A stretch of 64,000 nt of DNA. Source: Butyrivibrio sp. FCS014. GTDB lineage: Bacteria; Bacillota; Clostridia; Lachnospirales; Lachnospiraceae. Each line of letters starts with the position of its first letter. Position 1 is the first letter of the stretch. Under the pieces are notes generated by a model. That model was given only the letters and a program-made list of their open reading frames with translations, ran no database searches and was not told where the DNA came from. The DNA is taken from contig NZ_JAHA01000019.1 of NCBI RefSeq assembly GCF_000526935.1, positions 496,001-560,000 on the forward strand, given 5' to 3'. Position numbers and translations under genes: made by a program. This document shows, piece after piece, positions 44,562 to 53,699 of this stretch.

Positions 44562-45503
44562 TTATCTTCCAAGTTTATCCCCAACGTTAAGGTGATATCC
44601 CAGCAGGAAATCCTTAGCCGTCATTCTCTTTTTGCCTTCAAGCTGAACTTCAAGGATACGCAGTAACCTGTCTCCTGTCAATACGTCAAAAGAGTCTTTG
44701 TATATCGCCGTAACTGTTCCGGGCTCCCTGTCCTTATCCTTATCAAGAACGTCCAGAGTCTCGGCCTTCCAGATTTTAAGCATCTTGTTTCCAAGATAGG
44801 TATAGGCGCTGGGCCAGGGATTTAATCCCCTTACAAGGTTTCTTAAACTCTCCGCATCTTTGGTAAAGTCAAGAAGTCCCATGTCCTTGGAGAGCTTGCC
44901 GCACTTGGTGGCCTTCTCCTCATCCTGAGGAACAGGAATAATCTCACCCTTTTCTATTTTGGGAAGAGCCTCGACTATCAGCTCGCCCCCAAGAACAGAG
45001 AGCTTGTCGAAAAGTCCGCCTCCTGTCTCGTCCCTGTCTATAGGGATCTCCCTCTGAAGAAGGATGTCTCCCGTATCCATTCCGGCTGCCATCTGCATAA
45101 TGGTTACGCCGGTAGTTTTTTTGCCGTCTAAAATTGCCTGCTGAATCGGAGCCGCTCCCCTGTATTCAGGAAGAATGGAAGCGTGTATGTTGACGCACCC
45201 GAACTTTGGAATGTCCAGTATCTCCTGGGAGAGGATCTGTCCGAAGGCAGCCACCACATAGATGTCCGCATTGTACTTCTTAAGCTCCGCAACGTTCTCG
45301 GGAAGCTTGATCCTAACCGGCTGGAACACCGGGATATTGTGCTCAAGGGCGCAGGCCTTAACATCCGAGATCTGCAGCTCTCCGCTTCTGCCCTTTGGCT
45401 TGTCGGGCTGGGTCACACACAAAACAACCTCATGTCCCGCTTCTATTATCTTCTCAAGGGCTGCTCTGGCAAAATCCGGAGTTCCCATAAAAACTATCTT
45501 CAT
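44562..45503 (-). CDS. fmt: methionyl-tRNA formyltransferase
   Basis: 313 aa. 'IVFMGTPDFARAALE' N-terminus, folate/active-site loop 'NIHASILPEYRGAAPIQ' with conserved Asn and His, 'MDTGDILLQ'. It formylates Met-tRNA(fMet) for initiation, the substrate later deformylated by Def. In most Firmicutes def is the immediate neighbour; here it is 13 kb away. The gene has its own promoter and a leader of about 110 bases. Confidence 0.96.
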   Translation of the reverse strand: MKIVFMGTPDFARAALEKIIEAGHEVVLCVTQPDKPKGRSGELQISDVKACALEHNIPVFQPVRIKLPENVAELKKYNADIYVVAAFGQILSQEILDIPKFGCVNIHASILPEYRGAAPIQQAILDGKKTTGVTIMQMAAGMDTGDILLQREIPIDRDETGGGLFDKLSVLGGELIVEALPKIEKGEIIPVPQDEEKATKCGKLSKDMGLLDFTKDAESLRNLVRGLNPWPSAYTYLGNKMLKIWKAETLDVLDKDKDREPGTVTAIYKDSFDVLTGDRLLRILEVQLEGKKRMTAKDFLLGYHLNVGDKLGR

Positions 45504-45621
45504 TCTGTGATCTCTCTTTCCTGTAAATTTATCATGTCAATTTTTGTATAATGCCCTCGTAACCTCGTGGCTTGTACTTAGGAAAAGGTATACGGCATAC
45601 CCAAGGCCCCTACCTAGAAAA

Positions 45622-45650
45622 AGTATAACACCGGCCCATTTTTCTAACAA
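45622..45650 (-). promoter_or_regulatory. promoter of the fmt-rsgA operon
   Basis: On the minus strand TTGTTA (45645-45650), 17-base spacer, TATACT (45622-45627). It lies just past the cupin stop codon and ~110 bases before the fmt start. The leader holds a small palindrome, GGTAT/ATACC. Confidence 0.75.
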
Positions 45651-45667
45651 CAGCCACGCGCTATCCT

Positions 45668-46144
45668 TCAGGCACCGGTTCCTTCGAAGGCAAGATACTT
45701 GATCCTGTCGTATTCTTCCGGGCATATGGCTTGAAGTTCTTCCTGATATACAAGTCTGAAACCATCATAGGTAAACTTAGGGGTTGTGGCGCAGGATACA
45801 AAAGCGTAGCTGTCCTTATCCAATGGCTCGGATGCAAATATTGCACCCTTCGGGATTACAACCATTGCATTTTGATCTTCTCCGGGTCCCAGAAGTTCCT
45901 CACTCTTCTTCCCATCAACCAGCACCGTGATCTTAAGGCCGCACCCTTCATGGTGATACCATATCTCATCGCAGTCTATCTGGTGAAAATGGGATATATC
46001 ACCACCTTCTAAGAGAAAGTATATGCTTCCCATAAAAGCCCGCAATCCATGCTCAAAGGGCGACGTATAGATCTCTGAAAACCATCCGCCTTCAGGGTGT
46101 TTTTCAAGGTTATATTTTTCTTTTAGTTCATCTGCTCGATCCAT
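45668..46144 (-). CDS. cupin domain protein, DUF985-like
   Basis: 158 aa, single-domain beta-barrel cupin: 'HPEGGWFSEIY', metal or ligand motif 'ISHFHQIDCDEIWYHHEG', and 'GAIFASEPLDKDSYAFVS'. It matches the DUF985 / YML079w-like family, for which no enzyme function is firmly known (sugar-nucleotide epimerase-like fold). It sits alone between the repeat region and the fmt promoter; GAGAGG precedes the ATG. Confidence 0.85.
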   Translation of the reverse strand: MDRADELKEKYNLEKHPEGGWFSEIYTSPFEHGLRAFMGSIYFLLEGGDISHFHQIDCDEIWYHHEGCGLKITVLVDGKKSEELLGPGEDQNAMVVIPKGAIFASEPLDKDSYAFVSCATTPKFTYDGFRLVYQEELQAICPEEYDRIKYLAFEGTGA

Positions 46145-46271
46145 GATTGCCTCTCAAAAGTTTTTACTACTTCGTACTGATGTCATATATTGTAGCAAAA
46201 GATTTTAAGTTGGCCCATGGCAGTGAGATATACTGTACTTTTATGAAATATACGTATCCATAAGAGCTATA

Positions 46272-46556
46272 TTACGGCATGAAATCAGTTTTTGAAATTG
46301 TACCGTAAGGGCAAAAAAAAGATTACTGCAGGATTTAGAGAACGCAATCTATACAGTAATAATTCTTCTTTGCCATGCTAATTAACCTATCTTCCTTACG
46401 GCAAGGTAAACAGAAATTGAATCTTGGCCGTAATAAATCTTCTCACACAAGCCATTTCACCATATCCCTTACAGCAGGAAATCGAAAATTGAATCTGTGC
46501 CGTAAAGTCACAAGTTGTTTACGGCACAGAATATTGAAGTGAGTTTTCTGCCGTAA
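46272..46556. repeat. array of five 37-38-bp inverted-repeat units
   Basis: Units at 46272-46308, 46323-46359, 46396-46433, 46469-46505 and 46519-46556. Each begins TTAC and ends GTAA: TTACGG/CCGTAA in units 1, 3 and 5, TTACTG/CAGTAA in unit 2 (compensatory pair change), TTACAG/CCGTAA in unit 4. Units 3 and 4 share AAATTGAATCT inside and have related flanks (TCTTCT...GCCAT...). Gaps are 14, 36, 35 and 13 bases; unit starts 2-4 are 73 apart. Confidence 0.85.
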
Positions 46557-46625
46557 AAAACACTGTGCCAAAAACAAAAACGATCTTATCGTAAGTCCTC
46601 GGCATATACAGTATGCCAGTATATT

Positions 46626-46668
46626 ATAAAAAGCCTTATGGCAAGCAGCTTCCAGCTTACCATAAGGC
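46626..46668 (-). terminator. terminator of the maltodextrin operon
   Basis: GCCTTATGG (46633-46641) and AAGC pair with GCTT and CCATAAGGC (46660-46668), one mismatch. On the minus strand it is followed by TTTTTAT. Confidence 0.88.
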
Positions 46669-46701
46669 ACTTGTACATATACTCTTAGGTTGCTACGTAT
46701 A

Positions 46702-46752
46702 ATCATGACTATGAAATCATCATGACTTTGGAGCCATCATAACTACGGAATC
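46702..46752. repeat. three 17-bp tandem repeats
   Basis: Units start at 46702, 46719 and 46736, each opening ATCATGACT or ATCATAACT; consensus ATCATGACTWYGRARYC. It lies 16 bases beyond the GH31 stop codon, in the 3' untranslated part of its transcript. Confidence 0.85.
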
Positions 46753-46768
46753 TCCATAGCAACTGCCG

Positions 46769-49117
46769 TTATACGTCACAGTATACTTCTCTGATGGCGT
46801 CCTTCAAAGTCTCCGAAAGGTCTGCCTCCTCAAGCCATTCAAGGAATCCCTCATCATCAAAGCGGTTTAAGGCATCGCCTACCCAGTCCTTGGTGATGAT
46901 ATCGATCCATGCATAGTCGAGGATATCAAATACCTGCTTCTTGTGGTCGTTGCCGGCAGGGCGAAGACCTGTAACGGTAACCTTTGCTCCTTCTGCAGAT
47001 TCAACACCTGAAACCTTCAGGGTGATCATCTTTCTTGCATCATCAACGCTTATCTCGCTGCAATCGCCGGAAACCACAGGCTTGTCACTTCCGGCTGCTT
47101 CCACACCCAGAATGCAGATCTCGTAGTCTCTTTTCCCGGGGATAAGGCTAAGGTCGCCCTTTGCAGCCTCAATCTCTATCGTTACGCCCTCACCACCGCA
47201 TGCTGCTCTGTACATGGTCTTTACAAAGCTTCCATTAAGGTATTCCATGGTGATGCCGTCATCCTCGTACATCTCATAGGAGCCGTCCTTGCCAAAACCA
47301 ACGTAAAGGCGAAGGCTTCCCGGATTGTCGGTGCCGTTCTTCCTGTCTTCAAGAGACATGGGAACTACTCCGCCCTCTCCCATAAGTACAGGGATGTCAT
47401 CAAGGCGTCTGTAGAACTTTCTCATGGCTGCGCCCTTATAGATGCGGCCGGAGAAGATATCAAACCATCTGCCCTCAGGAAGAAGCATGTTTACAGCTGA
47501 CATCTTAAGCTCATCATCCATGGGCTTTGTGATGGCTGCAACCAAAAGCTCCTCGCCAAAGCCGTACTCATTCTTAACCCTGTAGGCTCTCTCATCATCG
47601 GGAAGCATATAGTAAACAGGTCTTATAAGGGGCCTGTCATCCTCATTGGCTCTTCTGCTCTCTGTGTAGAGGTAAGGGATCAGTTGATGACGAAGTCTCA
47701 TATACTTTGTCATCAGGCCTTTATAGGGCTCTTCCATGACCCAGGGCTCCTTATTAAGGAAAGAGCTGCTGCTGGAGTGAAGTCTCATCACAGGAGAGAA
47801 CACTCCGAACTGTATCCATCTGATGAGTCTTTCGTTGTTCTTGTCACCCATCATATGACCGCCGATATCATGGCTCCAGAAACCATATCCGATGTTGCTG
47901 GAGGTGCTGGTAAAGTAGGGCTGGAAATCAAGACTCTTCCAGGTCATGACCGTATCACCGGAGAATCCCACGGGATATCTGTGGCTTCCGGGACCTGCAT
48001 ATCTTGAGAAGATCATGGGTCTTCGATTTCTCTTTTCCTGGTCGTGATAATGGTAGTGGTTAAGAAGGAACAGCGGGTCTACATCGTCCTTGCTGCGGCC
48101 TGTGCCCTGCTGCCAGTCGATCCACCAGAAGTCAACTCCGTCCTCTTCGTAGGGGTTCATCACCACATCGAAGTAAGCCTTTCTGAACACCGGATCTGCC
48201 AGATCAAATTCAACAGGCTCCTCTGTTTCAGGATCAATTCCAACGCTCTTTGCCATCTTGCTGTACATGCATTCAAATCCCCGGATTCCGTCTGCGGGAT
48301 GGAGGTTTAAGGTTGTGGCAAGCTTTCTTTCGTGAAGCATCTTTAGGAATCTCTTATAATCCGGGAACAGCTCGCTGTTCCAGGTATATCCTGTCCAGCC
48401 GCTTCCGTACTTGGGATCAACCTCGGTAAGATGCCAGTCCATATCGATAACCGCTACGGACAGCGGAATCTGAAGCTCCTCAAACTTATCTACAACCTCT
48501 TTATAAGATTCTTCGGTATATCTGTAGTATCTGCTCCACCAGTTTCCGAGGGCATATCTCGGGATCATGGGAGTCTTGCCGCAGAGGGCATAAAAATCCT
48601 TAAGCCCTCCGAAGAAGTCCTTACCATATCCAAAGAAATAGATATCGAGACCCTCGCCTTTTCTGTTTTCATAGCTGTAATTTTCGGGGCCATCCTCCGT
48701 GCCTGATACCACCACAGGGCTGTCGCTGTCGTTAAGAACAGCAAAGCCCTTCCGGCCGAAGATTCCCTCTTCAAGGAATAGTCCGCCATCGCACCCATCC
48801 AGTGTTCTTGCGGTTCCCATAAGGTTACCGTCGGTGTTTCCGTAGGTGATGCTGTAATGCCATACAGTCCCTTCGTTCTTAAGTTCAATGGAAAGCCCCA
48901 GTGTTGAGAAGGGCTTTTCATCATATTTCAGCAAAAGAGCCTTCGTTTCAATCTCAATTCCTGAATCACTTCTTCTCTCTTCATAGGATATTTCCGGAAA
49001 AGATCTGTTTACGACAGTCTTTGACATCCTGTCCTCAAAAGCGTTATCTTCCCTGTATTCCAGCCTAATAAGCCTGTCTGTCAACACAGTTATCCTGTAT
49101 TTATCTCCTGTAACCAT
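46769..49117 (-). CDS. GH31 family alpha-glucosidase
   Basis: 782 aa, cytoplasmic (no signal peptide). GH31 features: N-terminal beta-sandwich, catalytic barrel from ~185 ('ALGNWWSRYYRYTEESY'), nucleophile D334 in 'WWIDWQQG', acid/base D388 in 'GFSGDTVMTWKSLDF', 'HDIGGHM'. C-terminal beta domains follow and an extra ~60-residue helical tail after 'VTVTGLRP'. It probably releases glucose from maltodextrins; xylosidase or isomaltase activity is not excluded. Last gene of the operon; GGGAG is 5 bases before the ATG. Confidence 0.92.
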   Translation of the reverse strand: MVTGDKYRITVLTDRLIRLEYREDNAFEDRMSKTVVNRSFPEISYEERRSDSGIEIETKALLLKYDEKPFSTLGLSIELKNEGTVWHYSITYGNTDGNLMGTARTLDGCDGGLFLEEGIFGRKGFAVLNDSDSPVVVSGTEDGPENYSYENRKGEGLDIYFFGYGKDFFGGLKDFYALCGKTPMIPRYALGNWWSRYYRYTEESYKEVVDKFEELQIPLSVAVIDMDWHLTEVDPKYGSGWTGYTWNSELFPDYKRFLKMLHERKLATTLNLHPADGIRGFECMYSKMAKSVGIDPETEEPVEFDLADPVFRKAYFDVVMNPYEEDGVDFWWIDWQQGTGRSKDDVDPLFLLNHYHYHDQEKRNRRPMIFSRYAGPGSHRYPVGFSGDTVMTWKSLDFQPYFTSTSSNIGYGFWSHDIGGHMMGDKNNERLIRWIQFGVFSPVMRLHSSSSSFLNKEPWVMEEPYKGLMTKYMRLRHQLIPYLYTESRRANEDDRPLIRPVYYMLPDDERAYRVKNEYGFGEELLVAAITKPMDDELKMSAVNMLLPEGRWFDIFSGRIYKGAAMRKFYRRLDDIPVLMGEGGVVPMSLEDRKNGTDNPGSLRLYVGFGKDGSYEMYEDDGITMEYLNGSFVKTMYRAACGGEGVTIEIEAAKGDLSLIPGKRDYEICILGVEAAGSDKPVVSGDCSEISVDDARKMITLKVSGVESAEGAKVTVTGLRPAGNDHKKQVFDILDYAWIDIITKDWVGDALNRFDDEGFLEWLEEADLSETLKDAIREVYCDV

Positions 49118-49133
49118 CTTTTCTCCCTAATCC

Positions 49134-49152
49134 CAGAACAAAGGATGTTCTG
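49134..49152 (-). other. intercistronic hairpin between GH13 and GH31 genes
   Basis: CAGAACA (49134-49140) and TGTTCTG (49146-49152) form a perfect 7-bp stem; no T tract. Probably an mRNA-stability element. Confidence 0.55.
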
Positions 49153-49162
49153 TATTTTGTAA

Positions 49163-51013
49163 TCACACAACCTTGAAAATATAGGAGGCATAGCCCGGCA
49201 CCTTAAGCCGGATGCCGCCATCTGCCTTGTCAGCGTATATTCTGTCCCCGAACTCATCGGTATCGCAAAGGTTCTTTTCCGCTCCGATGTTTTTAAGAGG
49301 CACTTCGATCTGCATCTCGTCCTCTTCCATGGAGATGACACCGATGTACATCTCATCCTCCATGAATCTGGCGATCACAAGCACTCTGCCGTCGGCAAAA
49401 AGTACCTTTCTTCCGCCCTCTGAGAATGCTGCTGTATTCCTTCTAAGATCAGTGACCTTCCTGTAAACTTCAAAGTGCTTTTTGCCTCTTTCGGATCTTT
49501 CACCCCAGGGCATGGGGAATCTGAAGCCCGAGTCATGCCCGGTATATCCTTCTATGGCAACCTCATCCCCGTAATAGATGCAGGGAATTCCGGTCCAGAG
49601 AAGCTGGGAAACAGCCATGATCTTCCACTTTTCAAATGTTATGTTTTCATAGTTATGAACCCTTGCTACGTCATGGCTGTCAAAAAGATTCATCTGACAG
49701 TCTGCGATAACCTGGGGTATTGCACTGTAGTGAGAGTCGCATCTTCTCACTACATCTTTTGCCGTCATCATATAGTTTACCTTGTTAAAAGCCTCGTTTC
49801 TCATAAGGAACAGTTCGGGAAGCCCCACAAACTGGCGAAGGATACGTCCGTATCCGTAATAGTTCATGGGAGTGTTCCAAAGGTCTCCCTGAAGGTACTC
49901 CGCGCAGTCTCCCCAATGCTCTCCGATAATGATGGCGTCTTTTTTGACCTGTCTTATTGAGTCGCAGACTTCTCTCCACACCTCATCGGCCAGCTGAACA
50001 TCATCATTTCTCGCAAGCACATCGGCGACGTCAAAGCGCCAGCCGTCAATATCGTAAGGGGGCTTAAGCCATTTCTTAAGTACCGAATCATCATCCTTGT
50101 AGATGATGTGTCTAAGCTCCTCGTTCCTGTAATCCAGAACGGGCAGCGACGAAAAGCCTGCCCAGCCCATAAGTGAGCCGTCGGCTTTTTTGAAATAATA
50201 GGGTTTGCCTTCCTTTACCCAGTGGTGGGCAATTCCCGTGTGATTTATTGATATATCAAGGACCAGCTTAAGACCGTTTTCATGAAGAGCCTTGGAGAGC
50301 CTTGCCAGTGCTTCGTCTCCGCCAAAGTGCTCATCCACGTGAAAATAGTCTATGCAGTCATACTTATGATTTGAATAAGCCGAAAAGATAGGATTTAAAT
50401 AAAGAGCCGTAACACCAAGCTCCTTAAGATAGGGTATCTTTTCAATTATTCCGTCAAGATCTCCGCCAAAGAAATCCATGCCGGCGCCTTTTTCCGGAGG
50501 AAGGGGCCTTTCGTTCCAGTCATCGATCTTAACCGGGCCTCTGCCATGGTATTCATACTCGCCGGTAACTACATCATTGGAAGGATCCCCGTTGCAGAAC
50601 CTCTCCGGGAATATCTGGTAAAAAACCGCTCCCTTCACCCAGTCGGGCTGCGGATGATCCGCCATGATCACAAAGTCGTGGCGATAATCCGGAATGCAGG
50701 TTGATATTTCCTCCTGATTGTAGAAATAATAATTGTCTTTAGTGGTTATCTCAAAGAGATAGCTTACCCTGGGCTCGTTAATGAAAATCTCGGCTTCATA
50801 ATATGCAAGCCCTCCCCGGGAAAAGACATATCTCATGGGTATATGGTTCTCGGCTCCGTTTACCATCTGACGAAGAAGAACATCCACCACGGGAGCATCT
50901 TCAGCAAAACGCAGTCTTACCGTAACCGTACTTTTAAGCTTGGGAAGGGGATTGCTTACGAATCCCCTTGTTCCGTCACTGTAAACACTATCAAGAAAGT
51001 TGTTCATCATCAT
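49163..51013 (-). CDS. neopullulanase / maltogenic-amylase-like GH13 enzyme
   Basis: 616 aa, no signal peptide. N-terminal CBM34-like beta domain (~1-125), then GH13 barrel: I 'VLDISINHTG', II 'DGWRFDVADVLA' with D328, III 'IIIGEHWGD' with E365, IV 'LFDSHDVARVHN' with D448. Ser in place of Asn before H-D in region IV is usual for neopullulanases and cyclomaltodextrinases. It would cut imported maltodextrins, pullulan-derived or cyclic oligosaccharides. It overlaps the malG stop by four bases; three ATGs in a row leave the start uncertain by up to six bases (51013, 51010 or 51007). Confidence 0.92.
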   Translation of the reverse strand: MMMNNFLDSVYSDGTRGFVSNPLPKLKSTVTVRLRFAEDAPVVDVLLRQMVNGAENHIPMRYVFSRGGLAYYEAEIFINEPRVSYLFEITTKDNYYFYNQEEISTCIPDYRHDFVIMADHPQPDWVKGAVFYQIFPERFCNGDPSNDVVTGEYEYHGRGPVKIDDWNERPLPPEKGAGMDFFGGDLDGIIEKIPYLKELGVTALYLNPIFSAYSNHKYDCIDYFHVDEHFGGDEALARLSKALHENGLKLVLDISINHTGIAHHWVKEGKPYYFKKADGSLMGWAGFSSLPVLDYRNEELRHIIYKDDDSVLKKWLKPPYDIDGWRFDVADVLARNDDVQLADEVWREVCDSIRQVKKDAIIIGEHWGDCAEYLQGDLWNTPMNYYGYGRILRQFVGLPELFLMRNEAFNKVNYMMTAKDVVRRCDSHYSAIPQVIADCQMNLFDSHDVARVHNYENITFEKWKIMAVSQLLWTGIPCIYYGDEVAIEGYTGHDSGFRFPMPWGERSERGKKHFEVYRKVTDLRRNTAAFSEGGRKVLFADGRVLVIARFMEDEMYIGVISMEEDEMQIEVPLKNIGAEKNLCDTDEFGDRIYADKADGGIRLKVPGYASYIFKVV

Positions 51014-52272
51014 CCCTTAACCGATCCTGACAGACCTTCCACATAGAATCTCTGAAGCCAGATGAAGAGGATAACGATAGGCAGTGCAACTACCACCGCA
51101 CCTGCAGCAAACTGTGTGTAATAGGTGTCAATTCTTCTGAAGTCAGTAAGCCAGTACAGACCTACCGCTGCTGTATAGGAGCTCTGCTTGTCGCCAAAGA
51201 GCATGCTGGGGAAGATATAATCCGACCAGGCACCCAGAAAGCTTCCGAGAGCTGTATAAACAATGATTGATTTTGACAGAGGCAGTGTGATCCTTGTAAA
51301 GATCTGAAGTCTTGAAGCTCCGTCAATGATCGCTGCCTCATCCACAGCCTTGGGAATAGTATCAAAGAATCCCTTGCTGACATGGTATCCCATGGCGGCA
51401 CCCGCTGCACTTACCACAATAAGAGCCATAAGTGACTGGTTAAGTCCGAGGCCTTTCAAAATATTGTAAACCGCGATAAGGGACATGAAGCCCGGGAACA
51501 TACCGATGATCATCAGAATGTTCATGAAGCCCTTCCTGCCCTTGAACCTTGTACGGCTAAGAACGAAGGAAGTCATAAGCACGATCAGAGTATTGATAAC
51601 GCAGATGAAACTTGCCACGATAAAGGTGTTCATCCACCATCTTCCAAACGGAAGGACGCTCTTATTGCTGAACAGGTTTATGAAGTTTTGGAATGTGAGC
51701 CCTTTAGGGAAAAAGTAACCTACATAATATCCCTGCTCAGCTCTAAGAGCGGTGAGCAATATCCATAAAATGGGAAAAAGCCATATTACTCCCAGTATTG
51801 TGAGGGCAATGTACCCCGGATTTGTCTGAGTCACCTTCATGATGAAGAAAAGTCCGAAGTATGCTGCTGCAAGTCCGATCCAGAATCCTATACCAAGGTA
51901 TTTGTTAAGGAAAGAAGTCTGGAGTCCTGCACCCTCAAGGATGTTCTTGCTGGCAAAAAGAAGGAAGGTCCAGAATGCTGTTGCAAATGCCTGTACGCAC
52001 TGCCATACCTTTACTCCCGCTACTGTTGTCTTAAAGAAGTTAACAACTCCCAGCACAAATGAAACTGCAGTAAGAAGCACTGCACAATATACAAAGAAAG
52101 TGATCTTTGATCCGCCCTCTGCGCCCATCAGCGAAAGAGCCGTGGATACCATTGAGCTTCTTTCTCCATCCCTTGAAATGTAGGGAAGGAAAAGACTTAT
52201 AAAGCCAAGAACGACTCCGATAGCCGCTCTGTTAAAGTATGAAAGATTAAGTCCTATAACTGTTTTTCTCAT
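51010..52272 (-). CDS. malG: maltodextrin ABC permease, MalG type, with N-terminal extension
   Basis: 420 aa. The usual ~270-residue MalG core begins near residue 153 and carries the EAA loop 'DEAAIIDGASRLQIFTRITL'. The first ~150 residues add about four membrane helices ('GVVLGFISLFLPYIS', 'ITFFVYCAVLLTAVSFVLGV') not found in ordinary MalG. AGGAGGG within the end of malF precedes the start, and the two genes overlap by one base (TAATG). Confidence 0.9.
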   Translation of the reverse strand: MRKTVIGLNLSYFNRAAIGVVLGFISLFLPYISRDGERSSMVSTALSLMGAEGGSKITFFVYCAVLLTAVSFVLGVVNFFKTTVAGVKVWQCVQAFATAFWTFLLFASKNILEGAGLQTSFLNKYLGIGFWIGLAAAYFGLFFIMKVTQTNPGYIALTILGVIWLFPILWILLTALRAEQGYYVGYFFPKGLTFQNFINLFSNKSVLPFGRWWMNTFIVASFICVINTLIVLMTSFVLSRTRFKGRKGFMNILMIIGMFPGFMSLIAVYNILKGLGLNQSLMALIVVSAAGAAMGYHVSKGFFDTIPKAVDEAAIIDGASRLQIFTRITLPLSKSIIVYTALGSFLGAWSDYIFPSMLFGDKQSSYTAAVGLYWLTDFRRIDTYYTQFAAGAVVVALPIVILFIWLQRFYVEGLSGSVKG

Positions 52273-53633
52273 TACTGGAAGCCCTCCTCATTCTTGAGTG
52301 CATTAGATCTTGAGAACGAGATCAGAGTGAAGATAGCAGAGATCACAAATATGATGATACCGATGGTAGCTGCCAGGTTGTAATCGTTGCTGTCCTTTGT
52401 AAGTTTATAGAGCCAGGTTACAAGAAGGTCAGTTTTGCCGGCGCCCTTGTAATAGTTAAGTGTATGAGGCTCTCCTCCTGTAAGGAAGAATATGGGGTTA
52501 AAGTTATTAATGTTACCGATAAGGTTTGAAATGATATAAGGTGTTGTTACAAACCACATGTAAGGGAAGGTGATCTTCCTGAACATGGTTATGGGTCCTG
52601 CGCCGTCAATCTTGGCACTCTCGTAAAGCTCACCGGGGATGTTCATCAAAATTCCGCTTACCATAAGCATTGTTACTGGAACACCGATCCAGAAGTTAAC
52701 GATAACTACGCTGGCTCTTGCCCAGGTGGCATTGGTAAGGAAAGGAAGCGATGAAGCGGTGAAGCCCCACTGCTGAAGAAGCACATTGAAGATACCTCTC
52801 TCTCCCAGCATGGTTGCCACAACTCTAAGGGAAATGAATGAAGGAACCGCCATGGTGAACACGAAAATGGTTCTCCAGAATTTCTTGAACTTGATTCCCT
52901 TGGAGTTAATGATCATTGCAAGGATCATTCCTCCGAAATAACATGTAAAGGTTGCCAAAAAGCCCCAGATAAGGGTCCATCCCAGTACCGGCCAGAAAGT
53001 AGCCGATAATCTGTCACTGGCTGCGAAAAGTGTATTGAAGTTCTTGATTCCCACCCAGTCGAAAAGATTTCCCGGAGGCTGATGCTCCGAATCATAGTTG
53101 GTAAATGCCATAAGGATCATGTAGATAAGGGGCATTACCGTAAATATTGAAAGTCCTGCTACCGGAACTGCAAGAAGCAGAAAACGAATATTCTCATTTG
53201 TAAGGCTTACTACGTCCTGGATAAAGTTGTTGACATGCTTGCCTGCTGCTTTGTTCCTTCTGGCGTTCTCTCCGGAAAAGATTGAAAACAGCCATACTGC
53301 AGCAAAGGCAGCTGAAATAACAATAGCTACAACGCCGTATAAAAGTATCAGCATGGAGTTGTCTCCCTGCTGCATCTCATAGATGCCCAGAGCTTCATTG
53401 AAAGCCATGCCCTGTGTGTTTTCTCCAAGTGTTGTCAGATCGTGTAAAAGATGACCACCCTTAAAGATCATAAATGAGATATAAGCTATCTCAAGAAGGA
53501 AGAAAAGAAATCCTTTTATTATCTGTCCGTTGCGCACATTGGCTGCGCCGCAGAAAATGTATGACAGCTTTGAAAAAATGTCTCCCTTTGTAAATATGGT
53601 GATAAAGTTCCTATCCTTGTACTCTGTCTTCAT
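52272..53633 (-). CDS. malF: maltodextrin ABC permease, MalF type
   Basis: 453 aa from the ATG at 53633; GGAG lies 8 bases before it, whereas the longer in-frame start has no such site. N-terminal cytoplasmic/membrane extension (~1-165, 'GQIIKGFLFFLLEIAYISFM') of the streptococcal MalF/MalC type, followed by the permease core with EAA loop 'ESAKIDGAGPITMFRKITFP'. It pairs with MalG. No MalK-type ATPase follows. Confidence 0.92.
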   Translation of the reverse strand: MKTEYKDRNFITIFTKGDIFSKLSYIFCGAANVRNGQIIKGFLFFLLEIAYISFMIFKGGHLLHDLTTLGENTQGMAFNEALGIYEMQQGDNSMLILLYGVVAIVISAAFAAVWLFSIFSGENARRNKAAGKHVNNFIQDVVSLTNENIRFLLLAVPVAGLSIFTVMPLIYMILMAFTNYDSEHQPPGNLFDWVGIKNFNTLFAASDRLSATFWPVLGWTLIWGFLATFTCYFGGMILAMIINSKGIKFKKFWRTIFVFTMAVPSFISLRVVATMLGERGIFNVLLQQWGFTASSLPFLTNATWARASVVIVNFWIGVPVTMLMVSGILMNIPGELYESAKIDGAGPITMFRKITFPYMWFVTTPYIISNLIGNINNFNPIFFLTGGEPHTLNYYKGAGKTDLLVTWLYKLTKDSNDYNLAATIGIIIFVISAIFTLISFSRSNALKNEEGFQ

Positions 53634-53657
53634 AGTTCGTACTCCGTTTAAAAACAT

Positions 53658-53678
53658 GGGGCTGCTAAAAGCAGCCCC
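53658..53678 (-). other. intercistronic hairpin between malE and malF
   Basis: GGGGCTGC and GCAGCCCC form a perfect 8-bp stem with a five-base loop; on the minus strand ATGTTTTT follows. Similar elements downstream of binding-protein genes raise their level over the permeases. Confidence 0.75.
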
Positions 53679-53699
53679 CGTCTTGCTTTATCTTTCTGA

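Larger units (their letters stand above)
46145..46768. other. 624-base non-coding region rich in hairpins and repeats
   Basis: No convincing gene on either strand. It holds the cupin upstream region (about 46145-46260), five hairpin units (46272-46556), a small palindrome GGCATA/TATGCC at 46601-46617, the terminator of the maltodextrin operon (46626-46668) and a 17-bp tandem repeat (46702-46752). Confidence 0.85.

Noticed and set aside
46272..46556. CRISPR array
   Set aside because: Units diverge internally, spacing is irregular (13-36) and no cas genes are present.
46443..46706. 87-codon minus-strand ORF in the repeat region
   Set aside because: It runs through the hairpin units and terminator, has no ribosome-binding site and its sequence looks like translated repeats.
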